DNA of 64,000 nucleotides. Origin: an uncultured Clostridia bacterium. GTDB lineage: Bacteria; Bacillota; Clostridia; Oscillospirales; Acutalibacteraceae. A model generated the notes under the pieces. That model saw only the letters and a program-made list of their open reading frames with translations. It was not told the DNA's origin and made no database searches. This document shows positions 44,253 to 51,000 of this stretch, piece by piece. The translations under genes and the position numbers were made by a program. Location: assembly GCA_947623505.1 (NCBI GenBank), contig CANQGT010000002.1:62001-126000 (forward strand), given 5' to 3'. Positions within the stretch are counted from its first letter, which is position 1, and every line of letters starts with the position of its first letter.

Positions 44253-45652
44253 GCAAAAAAAGCGCGAAGGAGCTTAAAGAACTGCTTTTCGACAAAAGGG
44301 AAAACGGCGTTGATTTTATGAGCGACGAAGAACTTGAAAAATGCGACGGCTTCTGCGAGGGCTACAAGAAATTTTTATTTGAATGCAAAACGGAGCGCGA
44401 GGTGGCGGCGTGGGCGGTCAAAAACGCGCAGGCGGCGGGTTTCAAGCCGTTTGACGAACGCAAATCCCCTCTCACGGCGGGAGAAAAGGTATATTATTTA
44501 AACAGGGAAAAAGCCATAATCCTCTGCGTGAAAGGCAAAAGGCCGATAAACGAGGGCGTGCGCATTTCGGCCGCGCATATCGATTCGCCGAGAATGGATT
44601 TAAAACAGCGCCCCGTTTATGAGGACGGCGGACTCGCCTACTTCAAAACCCACTATTACGGCGGCGTAAAAAAATATCAGTGGGCGGCGATACCGCTTTC
44701 GCTCCACGGAAGAATATGCAAAAACGACGGCAGCCGCATTGATATTTGCATCGGCGAAAAAGAGGGCGAGCCGAAATTCTGCATAACCGATATTCTGCCC
44801 CACCTTGCGCAGGAGCAGTACACAAGAAAGCCCGGCGAGCTGATAAAGGGCGAGGAACTCAACGTCGTGATCGGTTCGCGCCCGTTCAAGGACGACGCGG
44901 AGAGCGAAAAAGTCAAGCTCAATATCCTGAACCTGCTCTATGAGAAATACGGCATAGTTGAGCGTGATTTTCTTTCGGCGGAGCTTGAGCTTGTGCCCGC
45001 TTTCACGGTGGACGACGTTGGATTTGACAGAAGTATGATAGGCGGCTACGGCCACGACGACAGAGTTTGCGCCTACCCCGCCTTTGAGGCGATACTCGAT
45101 ATAGACGACGCCCCCGAATACACGGCGATAACCGTGCTTACGGACAAAGAAGAGGTGGGCAGCGACGGCAACACCGGCCTTAATTCAAGCTATATGAAAT
45201 ATTTTATAGAGGATTTGGCGCGCCTTGAGGGCTTTGAGGGCAGAGACGTTCTGAGAAACAGCAAATGTCTTTCGGCAGACGTGAACGCCGCGTTTGACCC
45301 GACTTGGGCCTCAGCGTTTGAAAAGAACAACGCGAGTATGATAAACTGCGGCGTATGCGTAACGAAATTCACGGGCTCAAGAGGAAAAAGCGGCACAAGC
45401 GACGCGAGCGCAGAGTTTGTGAGCTGGGTAAAAACTCTGCTTGAAAGCAACGGCGTTTTATGGCAGAGCGGAGAGCTCGGCAAGGTAGACGCGGGTGGCG
45501 GCGGAACGGTGGCTATGTTCGTCGCGAACCTCGACGTGGACACCATCGACGTCGGCGTTCCCGTGCTTTCGATGCACGCGCCTTACGAGACGGTCGGCAA
45601 AATAGACGTTTATATGGCGTATAAAGCGTTTTTGACGTTCTTTACAAAATAA
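44249..45652 (+). CDS. M18 family aminopeptidase
   Basis: 467 aa cytosolic zinc aminopeptidase. Metal ligands and active site: AAHIDSPRMD (His, Asp), FDRSMIGGYGHDDRVCAYPAF split over two motifs (GGYGHDDR with Asp), TDKEEVGSDGNTG (Glu-Glu) and SMHAPYETVGKID (His near the C-terminus). M18 enzymes remove N-terminal acidic or neutral residues and recycle peptides. It overlaps the upstream fusion gene by ATGA, so the two are co-translated. Confidence 0.92.
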   Translation: MSKKSAKELKELLFDKRENGVDFMSDEELEKCDGFCEGYKKFLFECKTEREVAAWAVKNAQAAGFKPFDERKSPLTAGEKVYYLNREKAIILCVKGKRPINEGVRISAAHIDSPRMDLKQRPVYEDGGLAYFKTHYYGGVKKYQWAAIPLSLHGRICKNDGSRIDICIGEKEGEPKFCITDILPHLAQEQYTRKPGELIKGEELNVVIGSRPFKDDAESEKVKLNILNLLYEKYGIVERDFLSAELELVPAFTVDDVGFDRSMIGGYGHDDRVCAYPAFEAILDIDDAPEYTAITVLTDKEEVGSDGNTGLNSSYMKYFIEDLARLEGFEGRDVLRNSKCLSADVNAAFDPTWASAFEKNNASMINCGVCVTKFTGSRGKSGTSDASAEFVSWVKTLLESNGVLWQSGELGKVDAGGGGTVAMFVANLDVDTIDVGVPVLSMHAPYETVGKIDVYMAYKAFLTFFTK

Positions 45653-45659
45653 AATTTTC

Positions 45660-45686
45660 GGGCGCGCAATTTGCGCGCCTTTTTAA
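45660..45686 (+). terminator. Terminator after the M18 gene
   Basis: GGCGCGC (45661-45667) pairs with GCGCGCC (45673-45679), then five T. Confidence 0.8.
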
Positions 45687-45741
45687 ATTTATCGCCGCGC
45701 AACGCCGCCCGTTCGCTTCCGAGACCGAATAAAACAACGAA

Positions 45742-45769
45742 AGCCGCTTGAGGCATAACCTCAAGCGGC
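45742..45769 (-). terminator. Terminator of the sleB gene
   Basis: GCCGCTTGAGG and CCTCAAGCGGC form a perfect 11-bp stem with a 5-base loop; the minus-strand tail is TTTCGTTGTTTT. Confidence 0.75.
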
Positions 45770-45786
45770 CGGCTTTATCAGGGCGG

Positions 45787-46494
45787 TTATTTACAGAATC
45801 GGTGGCTTCCTATTACCTTTACCACCGGGCGCGAGTGCATAAAGGAATCGTTCGTTTTATTGGGATTATAGTAGTATATCGCCCCGCCGGTCGGATCCCA
45901 GCCGTTGAGCGCGTCCGTCGCCGCTTTTCTCGACGTTGCCGAAACCGGCTGATACCAGTTACTGTCGTTTACGCAGGAAAACGCGCCCGCCTGATATACA
46001 ACGCCGCTTATCGAATCGGGAAAGGAGCTGTGAGCGACTCTGTTCAGTATCACCGCGCCTACGGCGACCTGCCCTTCATAACTTTCGCCCCTGGCCTCAG
46101 CCGAAATAACCTTGCCGAGAAGCTGAACGTCGGCGTCCGTGTAGCCCGTGTTGTTGCCGCCGCCGGAACCGCCGAGGCCGAGATACAGCAGCGTTGCCGG
46201 CCCCGCGATGCCGTCCGCCGTAAGGCCCACGTTCCTCTGAAACGCCTTTACGGCGCTTTGCGTGCGCGAACCGAAAATTCCGTCCACGCTTCCGTTATAG
46301 TAACCGAGTTCGGCAAGTTTTTGCTGAATCCTTTTTACTTCGTTTCCCGTGGAACCGTATTTTGAGGTTGCGTAAACGGAGTTTTCGCCGCCGAAAATTC
46401 CGTATGCCGCCGCCCCCGCCGTGCCGGCTCCTATCAATATCGCGAACACGAGGGCGAATATATAGATTTTTCTGAAAGACTTGTGAACAGCCAT
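45787..46494 (-). CDS. sleB: Spore cortex-lytic hydrolase, SleB type
   Basis: 235 aa. An N-terminal membrane span or signal (about 12-32), a peptidoglycan-binding domain (about 46-105: GNEVKRIQQKLAELGYYNGS, then FGSRTQSAVKAFQ) and a SleB/CwlJ hydrolase_2 domain (about 118-235: LLGKVISAEARGESYEGQVA with the catalytic Glu, NRVAHSSFPDSISGVV, FMHSRPVVKVIGSHRF). It cleaves muramic-lactam cortex during germination, which indicates a spore former. The usual partner ypeB is not next to it; an 88-aa protein gene lies just upstream instead. Confidence 0.9.
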   Translation of the reverse strand: MAVHKSFRKIYIFALVFAILIGAGTAGAAAYGIFGGENSVYATSKYGSTGNEVKRIQQKLAELGYYNGSVDGIFGSRTQSAVKAFQRNVGLTADGIAGPATLLYLGLGGSGGGNNTGYTDADVQLLGKVISAEARGESYEGQVAVGAVILNRVAHSSFPDSISGVVYQAGAFSCVNDSNWYQPVSATSRKAATDALNGWDPTGGAIYYYNPNKTNDSFMHSRPVVKVIGSHRFCK

Positions 46495-46507
46495 AATCGT
46501 TTCTCCT

Positions 46508-46774
46508 TTATATAAAGTAACTGAGCAGAAAAGTCATAGCCGCGCCCGCTCCCGCGCAGAGGGCGCACTGGCTTATCAAATAACATATTTCTTTTTTCGT
46601 TTTCCTGCTTTTGGGCGGCTTACCCGCTTTTTTGGCAAGTGTTTCCGCCTCTTTTTTTAGTTTTGCCCTGTCCTCGCTCCCGTATTCAGGCTTTACGAAA
46701 AAAATTATTTTTTCAAAATAGGGATTTTCGGTATTCGTAACTTCCAATACCTGCTTGTTTACTCCTTTTATCAT
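46508..46774 (-). CDS. Small C-terminally anchored membrane protein upstream of sleB
   Basis: 88 aa. The N-terminal half is a mixed alpha/beta segment (QVLEVTNTENPYFEKIIFFV), the middle is basic and the end is one membrane span (about 65-88: ICYLISQCALCAGAGAAMTF). It starts the sleB transcript, 13 nt upstream of that gene. Not recognised beyond resemblance to short clostridial hypothetical proteins. Confidence 0.6.
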   Translation of the reverse strand: MIKGVNKQVLEVTNTENPYFEKIIFFVKPEYGSEDRAKLKKEAETLAKKAGKPPKSRKTKKEICYLISQCALCAGAGAAMTFLLSYFI

Positions 46775-46934
46775 TTTTCGTTTTTCCTTTCAGATTTATA
46801 CAAATAGTGTTGTGTTCGCAAGGCTCAAATATTCACGGTTCCAAAATTTGAAATTTAGTGAAAAATGCACACAAAATTTTTCTTGACAGAAAAAAACAAT
46901 AACGAATTGTATATACTGCTTTATACCTCAAAAA

Positions 46935-47107
46935 TGTTGAAAACTATGTTGAAAATGTTTAAAACCTCCCCAAAACACCGCTTATATCGGCGATTTTTAC
47001 TGTTGAAAAGTTTTTTGAACCGCTTCTCACCTAAAGTTTTCAACACTTTACACAGAGTTTTTAACACTTTGTAAAGTTACAAATTATTACAATTTTTTTG
47101 TTGAAAT
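46935..47107. promoter_or_regulatory. Cluster of TTTTCAACA-type 9-mers in a divergent gap; candidate remote DnaA-binding cluster
   Basis: Exact copies of TGTTGAAAA/TTTTCAACA lie at 46935-46943, 46947-46955, 47001-47009 (plus) and 47037-47045 (minus). One-mismatch copies lie at 46956-46964, 47058-47066 and 47099-47107. The same 9-mer clusters between dnaA and dnaN. The stretch is AT-rich, especially 47070-47120, and lies in a 410-bp divergent gap between sleB-side genes and ogg. No gene is visible in the gap. The cluster is plain; its use by DnaA is inferred. Confidence 0.55.
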
Positions 47108-47184
47108 TGCTAATTTTAATCTTCCGCTCCGGCTTAAAATATGATATAATTATCGCAGTGAAAAGAGAGGAAATTATACAGATA

Positions 47185-48003
47185 ATGATAATTCGACAAG
47201 AAGAAAACAGAATTATTTTAGAGGGCGTAAAATGCCTTGATCTGCCGCTGACACTCGACTGCGGCCAGGCGTTTCGCTGGGAGGAGCGGGAGGACGGCTC
47301 CTGGAGCGGCGTTGCTTTCGGAAAACTCCTGAACATAAAAAAAGACGGGGAGCGTTTTATATTAAAAACGACTCCCGAGGATTTTGACGCCGTATGGCGC
47401 GGTTATTTTGACCTTGACAGAGATTACGCGGCGATCTGCGAGCGGCTCAAGCGCGATCCCCTTGTGTCCTCCACAATAGACGAGTATTACGGGATAAGGA
47501 TTTTGAATCAGGAGCCGTGGGAGGCGCTCGTTTCGTTTATCATCAGCCAGCAAAACAATATAAAGCGCATAAAGGGCATAATAAACCGCCTTTGCAGGGC
47601 ATACGGCGCGGAGGTGGCGGATGGTTGGTATTCGTTTCCGGACGCCGAAACGCTTAGCGCCCTTTCCGTTGAGGATTTTGAGGCTTTGGGCGCGGGTTAC
47701 AGGAGCAAATACTTAAAACGGCTTGCGGATTCGGTTTCGCAGGGGATAATCGACCTTGAAAAAATCAAAAAAATGAACCTTGCCGAGGCGAGAGCCGCGC
47801 TTCTCGGCATATACGGAGTGGGAATAAAGGTTGCCGACTGCGCGCTGCTTTTCGGCTTCCGATTTCTTGAATGCTTTCCTGTGGACGTGTGGATGAAGCG
47901 GGTGCTTGAATTTTACCCGAACGGCCTACCCGAATGCTTTAAGGGATACGAAGGCGTTGCCCAGCAGTATCTTTTCCACTGGGCGAGAAATAATCTTAAA
48001 TAG
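47185..48003 (+). CDS. ogg: 8-oxoguanine DNA glycosylase, OGG1 family
   Basis: 272 aa. Removes 8-oxoguanine and nicks the abasic site. The N-terminal OGG domain (LTLDCGQAFRWEEREDGSW) is followed by the HhH-GPD core: EALVSFIISQQNNIKRIKGI, the hairpin GIYGVGIKVADCALLFGF with catalytic Lys215, and Asp234 in FPVDVWMKRV, spaced 19 residues apart as in human OGG1. ATG 47185 begins the conserved part; the purine-rich GAGAGGAAA lies about 13 nt upstream, farther than usual. A -10-like TATAAT lies at 47145-47150. Confidence 0.92.
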   Translation: MIIRQEENRIILEGVKCLDLPLTLDCGQAFRWEEREDGSWSGVAFGKLLNIKKDGERFILKTTPEDFDAVWRGYFDLDRDYAAICERLKRDPLVSSTIDEYYGIRILNQEPWEALVSFIISQQNNIKRIKGIINRLCRAYGAEVADGWYSFPDAETLSALSVEDFEALGAGYRSKYLKRLADSVSQGIIDLEKIKKMNLAEARAALLGIYGVGIKVADCALLFGFRFLECFPVDVWMKRVLEFYPNGLPECFKGYEGVAQQYLFHWARNNLK

Positions 48004-48012
48004 GTGTGTTAA

Positions 48013-48735
48013 ATGCAAAAACTGTTTGTGGAAAACGTGAGCTGCGACAAAATATATCTTAACGAGGAGCAAAGCCGCCATATAATCAAAAGCCTGCGAA
48101 TGAAAACGGGCGATATGCTCACCGTGTGCAACGGGCGGGGCGAAGATTTCGGCTGTGTTATCGACGGCATAACAAGGGATTCCGCCACCCTCACCGTATG
48201 CTATAAGCAGGCAAGCAAAAGCGAGCCGTCGGTTGCCGTTTCGCTTTATCAGGGAGTGCCGAAGGGAGACAAATTTGAGGATATAATTCAAAAATGCGTT
48301 GAGCTCGGAGTTCACGATATAACGCCTGTGCTGACAAAAAGGAGCGTAAGCCGCCCCGACGAAAAGCAGGCGGCGAGAAAACGCGAAAGATACAGAAAAA
48401 TCGCGCTTGAGGCCGCTCAGCAGAGCGGCAGGGGGATCGTTCCCGAAATAGGCGAAATGATTGATTTTTATTCGGCCGTTAAAAATTGCGGCGCCGAGCT
48501 TAAAATCGTTTTTTACGAGGGCGGCGGCGCGCCGATTAAAAGCCTTGTCGGCGAAAACATAAAATCCGTCGCCGTATTTATCGGGCCGGAGGGCGGATTT
48601 GAAAAGGAGGAGCTTAACGCCGTGCTTGAGGCGGGCGGAAAAGCCGCAACGCTCGGAAAGAGAATACTTCGCACCCAAACCGCGCCCGTGGCCGCGCTGA
48701 GCGCGATAATGCTGCTCACGGGAAATCTCGAATAA
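48013..48735 (+). CDS. rsmE: 16S rRNA m3U1498 methyltransferase
   Basis: 240 aa SPOUT-class methyltransferase that modifies U1498 of 16S rRNA. The N-terminal PUA-like domain has LNEEQSRHIIKSLRMKTGD. The knotted C-terminal domain has LYQGVPKGDKFEDIIQKCVE, FIGPEGGFEKEEL and LGKRILRTQTAPVAALSAIM. It starts 9 nt after ogg and is co-transcribed with it. Confidence 0.95.
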   Translation: MQKLFVENVSCDKIYLNEEQSRHIIKSLRMKTGDMLTVCNGRGEDFGCVIDGITRDSATLTVCYKQASKSEPSVAVSLYQGVPKGDKFEDIIQKCVELGVHDITPVLTKRSVSRPDEKQAARKRERYRKIALEAAQQSGRGIVPEIGEMIDFYSAVKNCGAELKIVFYEGGGAPIKSLVGENIKSVAVFIGPEGGFEKEELNAVLEAGGKAATLGKRILRTQTAPVAALSAIMLLTGNLE

Positions 48736-48782
48736 TCACCGTAATAAGCGGGGACTTTCTGACCGCGATAAACAAAACAAAA

Positions 48783-48813
48783 GGGCCTCCCCATAGTTTC
48801 GGGGAGGCTTTTC
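48783..48813. terminator. Bidirectional terminator between rsmE and the toroid-protein gene
   Basis: GCCTCCCC and GGGGAGGC form an 8-bp stem (one extra C-G pair possible) with a 7-8 base loop; T-runs occur on both strands (CTTTT on plus, CCCTTTT on minus). Confidence 0.8.
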
Positions 48814-48830
48814 GGCGCTTTTATATAAAT

Positions 48831-49916
48831 TTATTCGCCGTCTTTCTTTCGCGCGAACGCGCAAAGAGCGCAGGCCGTTGCCGCCGCGGCGGCGATAAGC
48901 GCCGCTCCGCCGGCAGAGCCCGTGTCGGGCGACTTGTTTTCGTTTTTATCGGCCGGTTTTGCAGCGGGCTTTTGCGTTGCCTGCTGAGCCGGCGTTTCGT
49001 TATCCGGCTTTGTTTCGGGTTTTGTTTCAGGCTTTTTATCCGGCTGAGCGGGCTCGTCCGCGTCGGCGATTTCGGCATAATATTCAAGGCCGAAAAGCGC
49101 GTCCGACGTGGCGTAATAATCGTCCCACGAGCCTGTAAATCCGCCCGTTTCTCCGTTAAAGAAAAGCATCAGCTTATCGTAAGCGGCGTCGGCCCGTTCC
49201 TTGTCGTTCAGCGCGGAATACGCCGCAAGCACAAACGCCGTGGAGTCGGCGTTCGCCTCGCCGTAGGAAGTATATCCCCCGTCGGAATTATATGTTTCGA
49301 TAAGTGAAACCGCGTCCGCGATATATTCGCCGTAATCGTCGGCATACGCCGCCAAGGTCAAAACGAACACCGCAAGATCGTCGGGGGAAGTGCCGTAACC
49401 GCCCCAAAAATCAGTGCCCTCGCCCATTTTGTAATAGGTGAGCATTTGATCGCACAATTTTTTGCCGCATTCGTCAAGCCCAAGGATTTTAGCCGCCTCA
49501 ACGCCGTCCAAATAGCTGTAAGGCGTGCCTTCGTTGTCCGCCGGATCCGTTTCCTCCAAAGCGGCCGCTAAATCATAGCCCTCAAAATTCCTCGGATCCG
49601 CCCCCAAAATGTTTAAAACCTTGATCGTTCTTCCGATAGTTCCGATGCCGGAAAACGTACCGTCACCGAGTTTTTGGCGAACAGAATCGAGAAAACCTTT
49701 TTCGTATTCCTCTGAGCTTCCGCCCGCTTTTAAATACATAAGATAATATTTTGAGTTTTCGACGGTGTAGCCGTCTTTGCCGTAGCACTCGTCAAGAGCG
49801 TATTCCGCGGCTGTCTGTATTTTTTTATCCACGTCGCTTTTTGTTGCTCCGAATGCGGTCACCGACGCGGTCATAACCAGCATTACCGTAAGGAGCGCTG
49901 CCAAAATCTTTTTCAT
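48831..49916 (-). CDS. Secreted, wall- or membrane-anchored alpha/alpha-toroid protein under a cobalamin riboswitch
   Basis: 361 aa. Signal peptide 1-23 (MKKILAALLTVMLVMTASVT), then about 270 residues of helical repeats of the terpenoid-cyclase/prenyltransferase toroid type: GYGTSPDDLAVFVLTLAAYA, GGYTSYGEANADSTAFVLAA, FTGSWDDYYATSDALFGLEY. A Pro/Lys/Glu linker follows (about 288-325), then an LPxTG-like tail: SPDTG, hydrophobic span, ARKK. The alpha6/alpha6 barrel is the fold of the N-terminal domain of intrinsic factor and transcobalamin. With the B12 riboswitch in its leader, capture of cobalamin outside the cell is the best guess. Direct binding is unproven. Confidence 0.7.
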   Translation of the reverse strand: MKKILAALLTVMLVMTASVTAFGATKSDVDKKIQTAAEYALDECYGKDGYTVENSKYYLMYLKAGGSSEEYEKGFLDSVRQKLGDGTFSGIGTIGRTIKVLNILGADPRNFEGYDLAAALEETDPADNEGTPYSYLDGVEAAKILGLDECGKKLCDQMLTYYKMGEGTDFWGGYGTSPDDLAVFVLTLAAYADDYGEYIADAVSLIETYNSDGGYTSYGEANADSTAFVLAAYSALNDKERADAAYDKLMLFFNGETGGFTGSWDDYYATSDALFGLEYYAEIADADEPAQPDKKPETKPETKPDNETPAQQATQKPAAKPADKNENKSPDTGSAGGAALIAAAAATACALCAFARKKDGE

Positions 49917-49936
49917 ATCATTACCTCACCGTAATT

Positions 49937-50123
49937 TTTATTTGTGCCTCAAACGGATATCCTGACTCGCAGCTTCTTCCCTTCAGCGCCGTAAAAGGGC
50001 TTTCCTACGTTCGCCTTCCCCGTTTCCGAGTGGCCGTGAATTTCGTGTCTGCTTACAGTAGAGTGAGCTGTTGCGGTTTTTCACCGCATTCCCCGTGAAA
50101 AGCGGCAGCCTTTTCTCGGCACG
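49937..50123 (-). ncRNA. Cobalamin riboswitch
   Basis: On the minus strand the leader contains GGGAATGCGGTGAAAAACCG, then CACTCTACTGTAAGC, GCCACTCGGAAACGGGG and the box GCGAGTCAGGATATCCG. These follow the order of the conserved core of cobalamin riboswitches (GGGAA..GGTG..., CACTG, GCCACTG, AGTCAGGAT). It lies in the leader of the toroid-protein gene, starting near the predicted transcription start and ending about 20 nt before the start codon's ribosome site (GTGAGG). No terminator is visible between box and gene, which suggests control of translation. Confidence 0.88.
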
Positions 50124-50129
50124 GTTTTG

Positions 50130-50158
50130 ATTATAACATCGCGCCCTGCCGTTGTCAA
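50130..50158 (-). promoter_or_regulatory. Consensus promoter for the riboswitch transcript
   Basis: On the minus strand: -35 TTGACA (50153-50158), 17-bp spacer, -10 TATAAT (50130-50135). The -35 box shares five of its six base pairs with the -35 box of the divergent promoter. Confidence 0.88.
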
Positions 50159-50180
50159 ACTGCCGAAAATATGATATTAT
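50152..50180 (+). promoter_or_regulatory. Promoter of the DUF4430 gene, overlapping the divergent promoter
   Basis: -35 TTGTCA (50152-50157), 17-bp spacer, -10 TATTAT (50175-50180). The expected start point falls at or beside the ATG at 50187, so the mRNA would be leaderless or nearly so. Confidence 0.65.
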
Positions 50181-50186
50181 ACGCTT

Positions 50187-50909
50187 ATGAACAGAAAAAT
50201 TATTATCACGCTTACAATTTTGATATGCCTTTTTGCCGCCGTTATTACGGCGCAGCATTTTACAAATGCCCAAAAGGAAGAAAGCACGGCGCAGGCGGTG
50301 CTTACGGGCGGTGAAGACACTTTGCCCTCCGACGGAAAGACAGAAACGGCGGTTTCCGAAAGCGAAACGCAAAAGCCCGCCGAAACGCAAACGGCGAAAC
50401 CCTCTTACAAAGATACGCAAGCTTCCCGCGCGGAAGAAAAGCCCGCAACGGAAAAACTCACGACGGCAAAAACGACTGCCGCAAAGCCCACCGCCGCCGC
50501 GACCGCGCGGACTTCGCAAAAACCGACAAAACCCACCGCGGCGCAAAGCTCCACCGAAAAACAAACCTTCACCGTGACCTTTTCAATAAACGCCGAAAAA
50601 GCGCTTGATTACGGAAAGGAACTGCCGAACGGGGGATATATACTGCCGCCGATGAAAATTTCCGCGAAAAAAGGCGAAACCGTCTTTGATTTGCTTGAAA
50701 AAATCTGCGGCGAAAAAGGAATTTCGCTTAAATACCAAACAAAATCATATATTCGGGAAATCGGCGGTCTCGCGGAAAAGGACTGCGGCCCGGGCAGCGG
50801 CTGGATGTACAGAATAAACGGCGAAAAGCCGCCGAAGCCCGCGAGCAAATACGAGATTTCAGACGGGGATATAATAGAATGGTACTATGTGACCTCGCAG
50901 AACGACTGA
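50187..50909 (+). CDS. Secreted/anchored DUF4430 (transcobalamin C-terminal-like) protein
   Basis: 240 aa. An N-terminal signal-anchor (about 4-23), a long Lys/Thr/Ala/Pro-rich stalk (about 30-125), then a DUF4430 domain (about 128-238): GETVFDLLEKICGEKGISLK, DCGPGSGWMYRINGEKPPKP, YEISDGDIIEWYYVTSQ. This domain is the bacterial relative of the C-terminal beta domain of intrinsic factor/transcobalamin, which closes over B12. It is divergent from the toroid protein behind the riboswitch, so the pair resembles a split transcobalamin. No Shine-Dalgarno sequence is seen; the start is fixed by the signal sequence. A terminator follows. Confidence 0.8.
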   Translation: MNRKIIITLTILICLFAAVITAQHFTNAQKEESTAQAVLTGGEDTLPSDGKTETAVSESETQKPAETQTAKPSYKDTQASRAEEKPATEKLTTAKTTAAKPTAAATARTSQKPTKPTAAQSSTEKQTFTVTFSINAEKALDYGKELPNGGYILPPMKISAKKGETVFDLLEKICGEKGISLKYQTKSYIREIGGLAEKDCGPGSGWMYRINGEKPPKPASKYEISDGDIIEWYYVTSQND

Positions 50910-50917
50910 TTTTAGTA

Positions 50918-50953
50918 AAAAGCCCTCCGAATTTCACGTTCGGAGGGTTTTCA
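50918..50953. terminator. Bidirectional terminator after the DUF4430 gene
   Basis: AAAGCCCTCCGAA and TTCGGAGGGTTTT form a long stem with a short loop; both strands have T-runs, so it can also serve the cadA gene on the minus strand. Confidence 0.85.
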
Positions 50954-51000
50954 ATTAACTGCGAGCCGTTTTGCCCCTTTCGGATTTTCGCCGTTCGCTT

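Noticed and set aside
46935..47107. Repeated 9-mers considered as a CRISPR array or transcription-attenuation repeats
   Set aside because: Units are only 9 nt, occur in both orientations with uneven spacing and no spacer-sized intervals, so this is not CRISPR. No other CRISPR array or cas gene was seen in the window.
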